In this document: piece by piece, positions 16,191 to 24,091 of the stretch | Layout of the letters: every line of letters starts with the position of its first letter | How positions within the stretch are numbered: position 1 is the first letter of the stretch | Assembly (NCBI GenBank): GCA_040752835.1 | Contig: JBFMGG010000007.1 | Span: 248,001 to 312,000 of the forward strand | Direction: 5' to 3' | From: Campylobacterota bacterium | GTDB lineage: Bacteria > Campylobacterota > Campylobacteria > Campylobacterales > Sulfurimonadaceae | Length of the DNA stretch: 64,000 nucleotides | Made by a program: the position numbers and the translations under genes | The notes under the pieces: model-generated | What the model was told of the DNA's origin: nothing | What the model saw: the letters and a program-made list of their open reading frames with translations, nothing else | The model's database searches: none

Positions 16191-17322
16191 ACCGTTTTTC
16201 CTTTTGATGTTTGTATTTTTCATAGGTGTCGGCGATGATTTTTATTCCCCGACGCATCTGCTCCGGGGTAGTCCCTGAAAAATTGAACCGTGCCTCCGGA
16301 CTGACGGGAGCGCCGGGATAGAACTCTCCGCCGGGGACGAACACGGCTCCTTGTTTCAGGCACTCCATCGCGAGTTCCTTCGCATCGACCCACTCGGGGA
16401 AACTGCCGTAGATGAACATCCCCCCTTTAGGCTTCGTGAAGCGAAAATCGCCGAGCTGCGTTTGCAGCTCAGAAGCCATGGTGTCGCATTTGGCTTTGTA
16501 GGTTGCGCGGACGGTGCGGAGATGTCTGCCGAAGCGCCCGCTTTCCCAGAAACGCTCCGCCAGCAGCTGTGAGAGCGTCGAGGTGTGCAGGTCGGAGCGC
16601 TCTTTGAGGGCCAGTATCGGCGCAAGGAGCGCCGCGTCGCCGCGGATCCACCCTAGACGCAATCCCGGAGCCAGCGTTTTCGAGAACGATCCGACATGGA
16701 GGGTGTGATGGGGTGCGTACAGTGCCATCGGAGCGAGGCGCTCTTCAAAAAACAGTTCCATGTACGCACCGTCTTCAACGATGATCCCATCATGGCGGAT
16801 GGCAATCCGCGCCAGTTCTTCGCGCTGTGAGAGCGAATAGCTGGTCCCTGTAGGGTTCTGGAAATCGCACATGACATAGGCCCGCTTGGTGATGGCGAAG
16901 CGTCGTTCAAAAGCGTCGATGTCGAGTCCTTGTTCTTTCAACGCTACGGGGCTGAGCGAGCACCCGTTGGCGCTGAAGGCGTTGAGCGCGCCGAGGTAGG
17001 CGGGTTCTTCGACAACGGTGCCGAAGCGGAAATAGACGCGGCTGATCAGGTCGAGCGCCTGCTGCGCCCCCGTCGTGATCAAAATCTCTTCGGGTTTGGT
17101 TTCCAATCCCATGGCAGTGTAATACGAAGCCAGCTTTTCGCGAAGCGGCAGGATACCCGCGCTGAGAGAATACTGCAAGGATGCGGGGGAGGCGAACACA
17201 TCGGCCGCGGCCTTTTGCATCGCATCGAGCGGAAAGAGGCTCTCATCGGGGAGCCCCCCGGCAAACGATACCGTATCGCTTCCGATAACTTCGAGAATTT
17301 CCCGGATGAACGAGCGTTTCAT
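16183..17322 (-). CDS. PLP-dependent aminotransferase, class I/II (LysN/2-aminoadipate type)
   Basis: The 379-residue fold-type I aminotransferase has no N-terminal HTH, so it is not a MocR regulator although close to that family. Motifs seen are FAGGLPDESLFP, NPTGT at 156-160, EDGAY near 183, and the PLP lysine Lys215 in SFSKTLAPGLRLGW. Relatives transaminate 2-aminoadipate, aromatic or branched-chain amino acids. AAGGA lies seven bases before the ATG. It is divergent from an AraC/GyrI regulator across a 120-bp gap containing paired direct repeats, so that regulator probably controls it. Confidence 0.88.
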   Translation of the reverse strand: MKRSFIREILEVIGSDTVSFAGGLPDESLFPLDAMQKAAADVFASPASLQYSLSAGILPLREKLASYYTAMGLETKPEEILITTGAQQALDLISRVYFRFGTVVEEPAYLGALNAFSANGCSLSPVALKEQGLDIDAFERRFAITKRAYVMCDFQNPTGTSYSLSQREELARIAIRHDGIIVEDGAYMELFFEERLAPMALYAPHHTLHVGSFSKTLAPGLRLGWIRGDAALLAPILALKERSDLHTSTLSQLLAERFWESGRFGRHLRTVRATYKAKCDTMASELQTQLGDFRFTKPKGGMFIYGSFPEWVDAKELAMECLKQGAVFVPGGEFYPGAPVSPEARFNFSGTTPEQMRRGIKIIADTYEKYKHQKEKRYA

Positions 17323-17345
17323 GGATGATCCTTTTTTTTTCCGCC

Positions 17346-17436
17346 ATTGTAGAGGAATCGCGTTTTTTATTCTTTATCCAAAGTATCAAAAAAATTATCC
17401 AAAATAATAATTATTTTTATTTAATTGTGCTAATAT
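17346..17436. promoter_or_regulatory. Divergent promoters and direct-repeat operator, aminotransferase/araC gap
   Basis: Two direct repeats, TTATCCAAA at 17374-17382 and again at 17395-17403, start exactly 21 bases apart, two helical turns. On the minus strand TACAAT (17351-17346) is a -10 for the aminotransferase, and the first repeat falls in or next to its -35 region. On the plus strand TAATAT (17431-17436) is a -10 only six bases before the araC ATG. Same-face direct repeats suit AraC-family binding. Confidence 0.5.
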
Positions 17437-17442
17437 TGTTGC

Positions 17443-18321
17443 ATGAAGCGGGAAACAAAATATCTTCATTCAGAGATTGTCAACGCCGTCCTCTCCTACA
17501 TCTATCTGCACATCGATACCGATCTCAACGCCGCCGAACTGGCGCGCCGAGAGAGTTTGAGCGTCCACCACCTGCAGCGGATATTCAAGGAGGAGACGGG
17601 GGAAAACCTCTACGAGACGATCAAATCGATCCGCCTCCAGAAGGCGGCCAGCCTCCTGCTGACCAACAAGTACGCGACCGTCTCCGAGATCGCCCGGATG
17701 TGCGGTTACAGTTCGCAGACCTCGTTCATCAAAGCGTTTCGGGAGCGGTTCCGCACGACGCCGAAGGTGTGGAAAAGCGGTGCGTATCTGACGTATTCCG
17801 AAAAAATCCTTGCGGCCTCTCCCTACGGCGCGCAGGAGCGCGATTTTTCCGGGACGATCCCCCGCATCGTGAAGGCCCCCCCGATCTACGCCGCCTACAT
17901 ACGCCACCGGGGCTACAACATCTCGATTAAGAACAGCTGGAACCGCCTGAGGGCCTGGAGCTTTGAGAGCGGCCTATCCGAGAGTGCCCGCCAGATCGGG
18001 TTTCACCACGACAATCCGACGATTACCCCTCTGGAAGAGTGCGCCTACATCGCCGCGGTTGAGGTAGAGGCGGGAAAATACCCCTCCCACGGGTCGGTCG
18101 CTTTTTTCGAAATCCCCGCGTCGCTGTGCGCCGTCTTCCGGATCCGGGGGCAATACGGGGACGTTCTGCATTTCATGCGCTACGTCTACCACGTGTGGCT
18201 CCCCGAGAGCGGATTCGAGACCAAAACGCTTCCCGCCTATGCGGTCTACCACAAAAACCATTTTCTCGATCCCTCAGGGGAGTTTGATCTGGAGTTTTAT
18301 CTTCCCGTCACGCTGTTGTGA
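17443..18321 (+). CDS. AraC-family regulator with GyrI-like effector domain
   Basis: The 292-residue protein has the two-HTH AraC domain at the N-terminus (residues ~8-108: NAAELARRESLSVHHLQRIF, then VSEIARMCGYSSQTSFIKAFR, then FRTTPKVW). A GyrI/BmrR-like C-terminal domain follows from about 130, ending FYLPVTLL. This order is that of Rob/SoxS-like drug or metabolite sensors. The direct repeats in its upstream gap are the likely target. No Shine-Dalgarno is visible and the -10 is six bases from the ATG, which suggests a leaderless mRNA. Confidence 0.9.
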   Translation: MKRETKYLHSEIVNAVLSYIYLHIDTDLNAAELARRESLSVHHLQRIFKEETGENLYETIKSIRLQKAASLLLTNKYATVSEIARMCGYSSQTSFIKAFRERFRTTPKVWKSGAYLTYSEKILAASPYGAQERDFSGTIPRIVKAPPIYAAYIRHRGYNISIKNSWNRLRAWSFESGLSESARQIGFHHDNPTITPLEECAYIAAVEVEAGKYPSHGSVAFFEIPASLCAVFRIRGQYGDVLHFMRYVYHVWLPESGFETKTLPAYAVYHKNHFLDPSGEFDLEFYLPVTLL

Positions 18322-18330
18322 ATTAGAAAC

Positions 18331-18439
18331 GCGGCCGGAGCAAAGCACCGACCGCTACGCTGGCCGCTATGGCACATGTAGCGAAAGCGGAAAGCCTAAC
18401 GAAGTGCAGGCAAACGCTTGCCTCTGTCGAGGCAGATTG
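18331..18439 (+). repeat. Structured intergenic repeat, long copy
   Basis: This region shares an 18-base identical block (18358-18375) and a 24-base block with two mismatches (18416-18439) with 49992-50037. Upstream, GCGGcCGG pairs with CCGaCCGC (18331-18355). AGGCAA (18408-18413) can pair with TTGCCT (18418-18423), which competes with TGCCTC-tgtc-GAGGCA (18419-18434). About 40 bases between the shared blocks are absent from the other copy. It may be a REP-like element or a structured RNA. Confidence 0.55.
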
Positions 18440-18497
18440 ATTCAACTGTTTTTTACACATAGATAACAAAATCGACCGTACAAAATAAGATTATAAA

Positions 18498-18513
18498 TAT
18501 AATAGTTATTATA
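18498..18513 (+). promoter_or_regulatory. marR promoter -10 within inverted-repeat operator
   Basis: TATAAT-agtt-ATTATA is a perfect dyad whose left arm is a consensus -10 box, 70 bases before the marR ATG. TAAATA (18494-18499) and TATTTA (18519-18524) form an outer pair of arms. AT-rich dyads over the -10 are typical MarR autorepression sites. Confidence 0.5.
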
Positions 18514-18572
18514 ATAAGTATTTAAGGCGTATCGCTCTACACTTCCGCCAATTTTTACGGAGGAGGGATACG

Positions 18573-19010
18573 ATGAGTTTCGAATCGGACAATTCGGTCG
18601 CGTTTTTGATCGCCAAAACACGCAATATTCTCAAAAACGAACTCGAAAAAGGGCTCAAGCCCTACGGCCTCACCTATGCCCAGCGGGTCATCCTGATCCG
18701 GCTGTGCGAAAAAGACGGTCTGACTCAAAAAGAGCTGGCGCAGGACACCTATTTCGAGCAGTCGAACATGACGCTGATGCTCGACAAGCTCGAACTCAAA
18801 GGGCTGATCGTCCGTGAGCCCAAAGAGAACGACCGCCGCGCTTATCTCGTGCGGATCACCCCCAAAGGGCGCGAACTCTATGAGGACCTCGTCGCTCTGG
18901 GCGACGCGATGATCGAAAAAGCGTTCTGCGGGATTACCCCCTTCCAGAAAGAGGAGCTTTCCCGCGTTCTTCAAACCATCTACGAGAATCTTCAAAGCCC
19001 GAAATCATGA
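18573..19010 (+). CDS. MarR-family regulator of the efflux operon
   Basis: The 145-residue winged-helix protein has the MarR layout: helix LIAKTRNILKNELEKGLKPYG, the recognition region LTQKELAQDTYFEQSNMTLMLDKLELKG, and the wing IVREPKENDRRAYLVRITPKG. AGGAGG lies seven bases before the ATG. Its stop overlaps the next gene (ATGA). It probably represses its own operon through the dyad at 18498, and loses DNA on binding an exported organic acid; the ligand is inferred only from the operon type. Confidence 0.92.
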   Translation: MSFESDNSVAFLIAKTRNILKNELEKGLKPYGLTYAQRVILIRLCEKDGLTQKELAQDTYFEQSNMTLMLDKLELKGLIVREPKENDRRAYLVRITPKGRELYEDLVALGDAMIEKAFCGITPFQKEELSRVLQTIYENLQSPKS

Positions 19011-20422
19011 ACCCCCTACCTCTTTTAGGGCTGGTAGCGGCCCTCGTGCTCCTCGGCGGGTGCGTCCCCAAAACCGATACGGCCACGCCGCTTTCGCTCG
19101 CCGAGGTCAATGCCGCTCTCGAACGCGAGCTGAGCGATTTTGACAAACAAACCCTGAACAAAGAGTGGTGGAAGGGGTTCGGCGATCCGCAGCTGAACGC
19201 GATCATGGCCGAAGCGCAAGAGCACGCCCCGAGCCTCAAAAGCATCCAGGCCCGCTACGCGCAGGCCGAAAGTATCATCCGCTCCGTAGAGTCGCGCAAT
19301 CTGCCGGGCGTTTCGGCCGACGCCGGGGTTTTGAGGGAACGGTTCAGCGAAAACCATATTTTCCCCGCCCCGCTGGGGGGAAGCACGAATACCCTCTATC
19401 ACCCTTCGCTGGGGCTGCGGTACGATTTTGATTTCTGGAATGCCCGGGAGTCGCGGATCAATGCGGCCAAACACGGCGCGTACGCGCAGAAAGCGTATCT
19501 CGCCGCCTCGAAGCTGGCACTTGCGGGGGCGATCTGCGAGACCTATCTGGCGTGGCACTACGACGAGGAGAAGGCCGGCGTGCTGCGTGCGCTGGAGCAG
19601 ACGGCGACAGAGGAACTCTCCATAGTCCGCCGCCGGTACGCCCTGGGGCTGTGCACCGGAACGGAGGTGCGCGAAAGCGAACAAAAACTGACCCGCATCC
19701 ATCAGCGCCTCGCGGCGCAGGGGGGCCTGATAGAGGGGCGGAAAAAAAGCCTCTGCGTCCTCGCCGGGTTCCTCCCCTCGCGCGTTTCGCAGCTCAAACC
19801 TCCCGCCGTTTCGGAGCATTTCCGCGCGCCGCTCCCCAAAGAGATCGTCCTGAACCTCCTCTCGCGCCGCCCCGACATCGCGATCGCCAAATACACGCTC
19901 CTCTCCAAGGGATACGGAATCGAGCACGCCAGGGCGCAGTTTTATCCCAACATCGTCCTATCTGCAAATCTGGGGTTTACGTCGTTCGAGCGCTCGAGTC
20001 TGTTCGAATATGCCTCGGCCACCCCCGGGATTGGGATTGCCCTTTCCTTGCCGCTGTTTGACGGGGGGGAGCGGGAGGCGAACCTTCAGAATGCCGCGAG
20101 CGACTACAACGCGTCGGTCTACGAGTACAACGACGCGGTGATCCGCGCCGCGAACGAGGTGGTGGGGCTGCTCAAGCAGTCGGCGTGGCTGGAGGAGCAG
20201 ATTCGCTTTCATCACGAGGAGCTCGTTTCACGCGGGATGAATGAAAAAAGCGCGCGCAAACAGCATCTTCTGGGACTCAGCGACAAACTCCCCGTACTGG
20301 AGCGCAAATGCGAGGTGCTGGAGGGGGAACTGGGGGCGCTGGAACTTGCAAACGTCAAAGCATCCTTGCAGATCGCACTGGTACGCTCCCTGGGCGGCGG
20401 CTACCGCGAGGGGAAGGAGTAG
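19007..20422 (+). CDS. NodT/OprM-type outer-membrane efflux lipoprotein
   Basis: The 471-residue protein starts with a lipoprotein signal (LVLLGGC; Cys19 would be acylated). It then follows the NodT pattern: NKEWWKGFGDPQLNAIMAEA near residue 51, LGLRYDFDFWNARESRINAA, and the mirrored second half LLSRRPDIAIAKYTLLSKG and GIALSLPLFDGGEREANL. It forms the outer-membrane channel for the FUSC/HlyD pump in this operon. The start ATG overlaps the marR stop. Confidence 0.93.
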   Translation: MNPLPLLGLVAALVLLGGCVPKTDTATPLSLAEVNAALERELSDFDKQTLNKEWWKGFGDPQLNAIMAEAQEHAPSLKSIQARYAQAESIIRSVESRNLPGVSADAGVLRERFSENHIFPAPLGGSTNTLYHPSLGLRYDFDFWNARESRINAAKHGAYAQKAYLAASKLALAGAICETYLAWHYDEEKAGVLRALEQTATEELSIVRRRYALGLCTGTEVRESEQKLTRIHQRLAAQGGLIEGRKKSLCVLAGFLPSRVSQLKPPAVSEHFRAPLPKEIVLNLLSRRPDIAIAKYTLLSKGYGIEHARAQFYPNIVLSANLGFTSFERSSLFEYASATPGIGIALSLPLFDGGEREANLQNAASDYNASVYEYNDAVIRAANEVVGLLKQSAWLEEQIRFHHEELVSRGMNEKSARKQHLLGLSDKLPVLERKCEVLEGELGALELANVKASLQIALVRSLGGGYREGKE

Positions 20423-20425
20423 GGC

Positions 20426-22531
20426 ATGAGAGTGTTGGCCCGAACCTCGGCTTCCTACCGCCTTTTTGGGCGCGCATTCGCCGAGTGGCGCGTGCAGGAC
20501 GCCCCCGTCCTGATCTACATGGTCAAGGCGGCCCTCGCGGGACTGCTGGCGCTGTCGGTCTCGATGATCCTGAACCTCCCCGATCCCCGGACGGCGATCT
20601 TCACGTCGTTTATCGTGATGCAGCCCCAGAGCGGGCCGGTGTTTTCGAAAAGCTATTACCGGATCCTGGGGACGGTGGCGGGGGTGGCCGTATCGCTCGC
20701 GCTGATGGGGATGTTCGCGCAGGAGAGGGGGTGGTTCATCGCCCTCTTTGCCCTGTGGATCGCGATCACGACCGCCGCGGGGCTCAAATACCGCAATTTC
20801 CAGTCGTACGGGTTCGTCCTCGCCGGATACACGGTGTGCATCGTCGCGCTTCCGGTCATCGAGATGCCGCTGCAGGTGTTCGAGATTGCGACGTCGCGGT
20901 TTTCGGAGGTGCTGGTGGGGATCTTGTGCGCGACGCTCATCAGCGACCTGATTTTCCCCCGCCACCTCTCCGATTCGCTCCTTGCCGCAGAGCGGGAGCG
21001 GTTCGGCGGCGTCCTTAAAAGCCTCTCAAACCCCGATGCGCTGCTGTGCGGAGAAGCCGCCACGGGGCGTTTTGCCAGCGGGGTCGTGGGGCTCAACGCG
21101 ACGCAGGTCAACACCGCGTTCGAGGGGAAAAACGACCGCAGGATGCGCCAGCTCTACCAGCATCTCAATATGTCCTACATGAACCTCTCGACGACGTACC
21201 ATTCGCTCCGGACCCTCCTTTCGCGCCACAGCGGCCAGGGACGGCTTTCGGAGGGGATAGGGAGGGTCTACGCGCCCGTTGCCGCCGCACTGGCGGAGTT
21301 GCCGCAAATGGCTCTGGAGAGCGAGGACCTCTTTGAAGCGATATCGGCTCTCGAAGCGCTCAGGGCTTCGCAGGAGGAGCGGATCGAAACACAGCGCAGC
21401 ACGATGGACGCCGGGGAACTGGAACGGTTCGATGCGGCCTCGCACCTGCTGCGTCGGCTGCTGAACGAACTGCACCACTATTGCGTTACCTACCTCTCGC
21501 TGCTGCGTCACCGCCGGTTCGGGGATGCATCGCAGGAGCTGAGCCGGACGGTCCGTTTCAAGAGCCACACCGATCCGCTCCTCGTCGCCCTTGCCGCACT
21601 CCGCGGGGCGTCGGTGCTGCTGGCCGGAATGGCACTGTGGATTTTGAGCGGATGGGCGCTGGCACCCCAGAGCATCATGCTCTCGGTCGTCATCACGCTG
21701 CTGATCGCGACGCTCCCCAATCCCCTTGATACGGTCATCAACTTTTTCAAGGGGGGGATCGCGGCGATCGCGTTTGCGGCGCTGTACGATTTTTACCTGA
21801 TCCCGCGGTTCGCTTCGGATCTGTTCAGCCTGTGCCTGATCCTTTTTCCCCTGCTGGCGCTGTTGGCATGGTGGACGACGCGCCCAAAATGGGGCGGTTT
21901 TTCGCTCGGATTTATTTTTATGTTCATGTACCAGACCGCCCTGGATCCCTATTACAAAATGACGGCGACCTTTTTTCTCGAGAACGCCCTGGCCAACCTG
22001 ATCGGGATCGTTCTGGCGGGGCTGGCGTATTATCTGATCAACTTCTGGTCGCTTGCCTGGACGCAGCGGCGGATCGCCTCGGCGCTGCGCCGCCAGATCG
22101 TTTTGCTGTGCGACGGGGAGCTGAACGTCCAGCGCACGACGCTCGAGAGTACGGCCAGAGACATGGTGCAGCAGTTTTCGACCCACGGACGGCTGAATGA
22201 GCGCTCCGGTGCACGGGTGTTCGAATGGCTCCTCTCGACCCTCGAAATCGGCCGCGGGGTGATCGCCATCCGAAGACAACTCGAACGGGGGAGGGTGCCG
22301 GACGATTCGGCGCGCAGGGCGCTCGAAGCGCTCCGCGCCTATTTTTCGGCTGCGTCGGAAGCTGAATACGCGGTCCTCACGCGGCGTCTGGACGTAGCGC
22401 TGCACGAGCTGCACGAAGCGCTGCAAAGCGAAACGGCTTCCGAAAGGGTCCGGAGGCTGCGCGATGAGCTCTCCCTGATCCGGCTTTTGGTGTCGGAACA
22501 AGAAGCCCTACCCATCCTCAAGGAGCAATGA
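20426..22531 (+). CDS. FUSC-family inner-membrane exporter (AaeB/YccS type)
   Basis: The 701-residue protein has two membrane blocks. The N-terminal block is near residues 30-165 (AALAGLLALSVSMILNL; VAGVAVSLALMGMFAQE) and the second near 385-545 (LLAGMALWILSGWALAPQS; ANLIGIVLAGLAYYLI). Each is followed by a soluble helical domain, as in FUSC proteins. AaeB exports aromatic carboxylic acids and relatives export fusaric acid. The start lies three bases after the OMF stop. Partners are the DUF1656 protein and HlyD-type adaptor downstream. Confidence 0.92.
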   Translation: MRVLARTSASYRLFGRAFAEWRVQDAPVLIYMVKAALAGLLALSVSMILNLPDPRTAIFTSFIVMQPQSGPVFSKSYYRILGTVAGVAVSLALMGMFAQERGWFIALFALWIAITTAAGLKYRNFQSYGFVLAGYTVCIVALPVIEMPLQVFEIATSRFSEVLVGILCATLISDLIFPRHLSDSLLAAERERFGGVLKSLSNPDALLCGEAATGRFASGVVGLNATQVNTAFEGKNDRRMRQLYQHLNMSYMNLSTTYHSLRTLLSRHSGQGRLSEGIGRVYAPVAAALAELPQMALESEDLFEAISALEALRASQEERIETQRSTMDAGELERFDAASHLLRRLLNELHHYCVTYLSLLRHRRFGDASQELSRTVRFKSHTDPLLVALAALRGASVLLAGMALWILSGWALAPQSIMLSVVITLLIATLPNPLDTVINFFKGGIAAIAFAALYDFYLIPRFASDLFSLCLILFPLLALLAWWTTRPKWGGFSLGFIFMFMYQTALDPYYKMTATFFLENALANLIGIVLAGLAYYLINFWSLAWTQRRIASALRRQIVLLCDGELNVQRTTLESTARDMVQQFSTHGRLNERSGARVFEWLLSTLEIGRGVIAIRRQLERGRVPDDSARRALEALRAYFSAASEAEYAVLTRRLDVALHELHEALQSETASERVRRLRDELSLIRLLVSEQEALPILKEQ

Positions 22532-22731
22532 TGCCGCTGGATATTACGCTGTTCGGGATTCAGATGCCCACGCTGCTCCCCGTATTTTTCGTCACGGCGC
22601 TGTTTCAGATACTCATTGACCGCGTTTTCGCCGATACGGGGGTCTACCGCCACGTCTGGCACCCCGGGCTGTTTCGGACGGCGGTGTTCGTCTGTTTGTT
22701 CGCGATCCCCTGTATCGCCATTTACCGTTAA
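22528..22731 (+). CDS. DUF1656 small membrane protein (AaeX type)
   Basis: The 67-residue protein has two membrane helices (LLPVFFVTALFQILIDRVF and LFRTAVFVCLFAIPCIAIY) and opens with the usual DITLFGIQMPTLLP. DUF1656 proteins sit between FUSC and HlyD genes in many aromatic-acid exporters, and their exact part is unknown. The start ATG overlaps the FUSC stop; a second ATG follows directly at 22531. Confidence 0.9.
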   Translation: MMPLDITLFGIQMPTLLPVFFVTALFQILIDRVFADTGVYRHVWHPGLFRTAVFVCLFAIPCIAIYR

Positions 22732-22741
22732 GGAATCTGTT

Positions 22742-23629
22742 ATGAATAAAAATACAAGGTTGAGCAAATTTTTCCGTTTCGCGATCACGTTTGCGGTCGT
22801 GTCGCTGGCCCTTTTTCTGGGGCTGATGCTGTGGGAGTCCTACATGAATTCTCCCTGGACGCGCGATGGAAGGGTGCGAGCCGACGTGACGATGGTTGCC
22901 CCCGACGTCAGCGGGCTGGTGAGCCGCGTCGCGGTGCGCGACAACCAGCACGTCAAAGCAGGGGAGGTGCTCTTCGAGATCGACTCCGAGCGGTTCCGCC
23001 ATGCCCTCAGCGAAGCACAGGCGACGCTGGCGGCGAAAAAAGCGGTGATGGCGATGAAAACGCATCAGGCCTCCCGCCGCGCGGCGGCGGGGGACGAGGT
23101 GGTCTCGCGCGAAAGCGCCGAGGATGCGGCGTACGAGGCGGCCATCGCCCGTGCCGACGTCGAGGAGGCGCACGCCCGTGTCGAGTCGGCACGCCTCGAT
23201 CTGGAGCGCTCCTATGTCCGCGCTCCGAGCGAGGGGTGGGTGTCGAATCTCCTGCTGCGCCGGGGGGACTACGTCAGGGCCGGGGAAAACCGCCTAAGCC
23301 TCATCAACAGCGGCACCTTTTGGGTGTACGGCTACTTCGAGGAGCACAAGCTCTCGAAAATCCGCGTCGGTGACGAGGCGGTGATGAACCCGCTGGGGAC
23401 GAACGTCTTCCTTCGCGGACATGTCGAGAGCATCGCGCGGGGGATCACCGACCGTGACAACGCCACCGGAGAGCGGCTGCTGGCGAACGTCAACCCCACC
23501 TTTACGTGGGTACGGCTGGCGCAGCGGATTCCGGTGCGGATCGCCATCGATCACGTTCCCGCAGGGTTCACCCTCGCTGCGGGGATGACCTGCTCGGTCC
23601 GCGTCAATCCTGACCAAGGAGCGCGATGA
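22742..23629 (+). CDS. HlyD/EmrA-type periplasmic adaptor (AaeA-like)
   Basis: The 295-residue adaptor has one N-terminal membrane helix (FAITFAVVSLALFLGLML), then SPWTRDGRVRADVTMVAPDVSGLV, typical of the AaeA/EmrA class. A lipoyl half (VRDNQHVKAGEVLFEID), a short hairpin and the second half (SYVRAPSEGWVSNLLLRRGDYV) follow. It links the FUSC pump to the outer-membrane factor. AAGGAA lies before the ATG. It is the last gene of marR-OMF-FUSC-DUF1656-HlyD. The 105 bases after it show nothing recognisable. Confidence 0.93.
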   Translation: MNKNTRLSKFFRFAITFAVVSLALFLGLMLWESYMNSPWTRDGRVRADVTMVAPDVSGLVSRVAVRDNQHVKAGEVLFEIDSERFRHALSEAQATLAAKKAVMAMKTHQASRRAAAGDEVVSRESAEDAAYEAAIARADVEEAHARVESARLDLERSYVRAPSEGWVSNLLLRRGDYVRAGENRLSLINSGTFWVYGYFEEHKLSKIRVGDEAVMNPLGTNVFLRGHVESIARGITDRDNATGERLLANVNPTFTWVRLAQRIPVRIAIDHVPAGFTLAAGMTCSVRVNPDQGAR

Positions 23630-23734
23630 ACGAGGGGAACCAGAGGCGAGGGCCATCGGTATGCCTTGAAAACCGGGAAGGGTTGAGTGGTGCGGGGCAG
23701 TCCCGTTCGCATGATGAGAAAAGGAGATAAAACC

Positions 23735-24031
23735 ATGAAACAATCATTTGTACCGTTCGTTTTGGCCGTGATGGCCGTATCGTGTTTCGCCGACGGCTTG
23801 GGAGAAGGGATAACGGCGCTGGAATACCACGATTACGTCACGGCGGCAGAGGCGTTTGAGCGCTCCTGCACGGGGGGAAACGCGCAAGGGTGTCTGCAGC
23901 TGGGAATGCTGGTTGAAAAAGGGATGGGTGTGGCCCAGAACCCCTACAGGGCTTCGAGCCTCTACGCCCGGGCGTGCCGCGGGGGAGAAGCGCAGGGGTG
24001 CAGCCGTATGGGAGTAAATGTCACCCCTTAA
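23735..24031 (+). CDS. Small secreted Cys-rich Sel1-repeat protein
   Basis: The 98-residue protein has a signal peptide (MKQSFVPFVLAVMAVSCFADG) and then about two Sel1 units. Each contains the paired-cysteine pattern of Helicobacter cysteine-rich proteins: FERSCTGGNAQGCLQLG and YARACRGGEAQGCSRMG, with KGMGVAQNP in between. Cysteines would pair within units in the periplasm. AAGGAG lies eight bases before the ATG. It is far shorter than most Hcp proteins, which carry four or more units. It probably belongs to no operon. Role unknown; Sel1 proteins usually bind other proteins. Confidence 0.8.
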   Translation: MKQSFVPFVLAVMAVSCFADGLGEGITALEYHDYVTAAEAFERSCTGGNAQGCLQLGMLVEKGMGVAQNPYRASSLYARACRGGEAQGCSRMGVNVTP

Positions 24032-24055
24032 ATAAGTTCTTAATAGCCGTTCGTC

Positions 24056-24061
24056 TATAAT
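24056..24061 (+). promoter_or_regulatory. dnaE promoter -10 (TATAAT)
   Basis: A consensus TATAAT lies 31 bases before the dnaE ATG, after an AT-rich stretch. No clear -35 is seen. Confidence 0.5.
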
Positions 24062-24091
24062 CCTTTTAGATTTGACTGGAAGGTTTTTTTG

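Noticed and set aside
16183-17322. MocR-type regulator
   Set aside because: The N-terminal winged helix is missing; only the aminotransferase domain is present, and the regulator is the divergent AraC protein.
17330-17340. Run of T before the aminotransferase gene as a terminator
   Set aside because: No stem precedes it on the plus strand; on the minus strand it is the A-rich leader carrying the AAGGA site.
18331-18440. tRNA-like or CRISPR-like element
   Set aside because: No acceptor/T-loop pattern such as GTTCGANTC is present, and repeats are not regularly spaced with spacers; a two-copy structured repeat describes it better.
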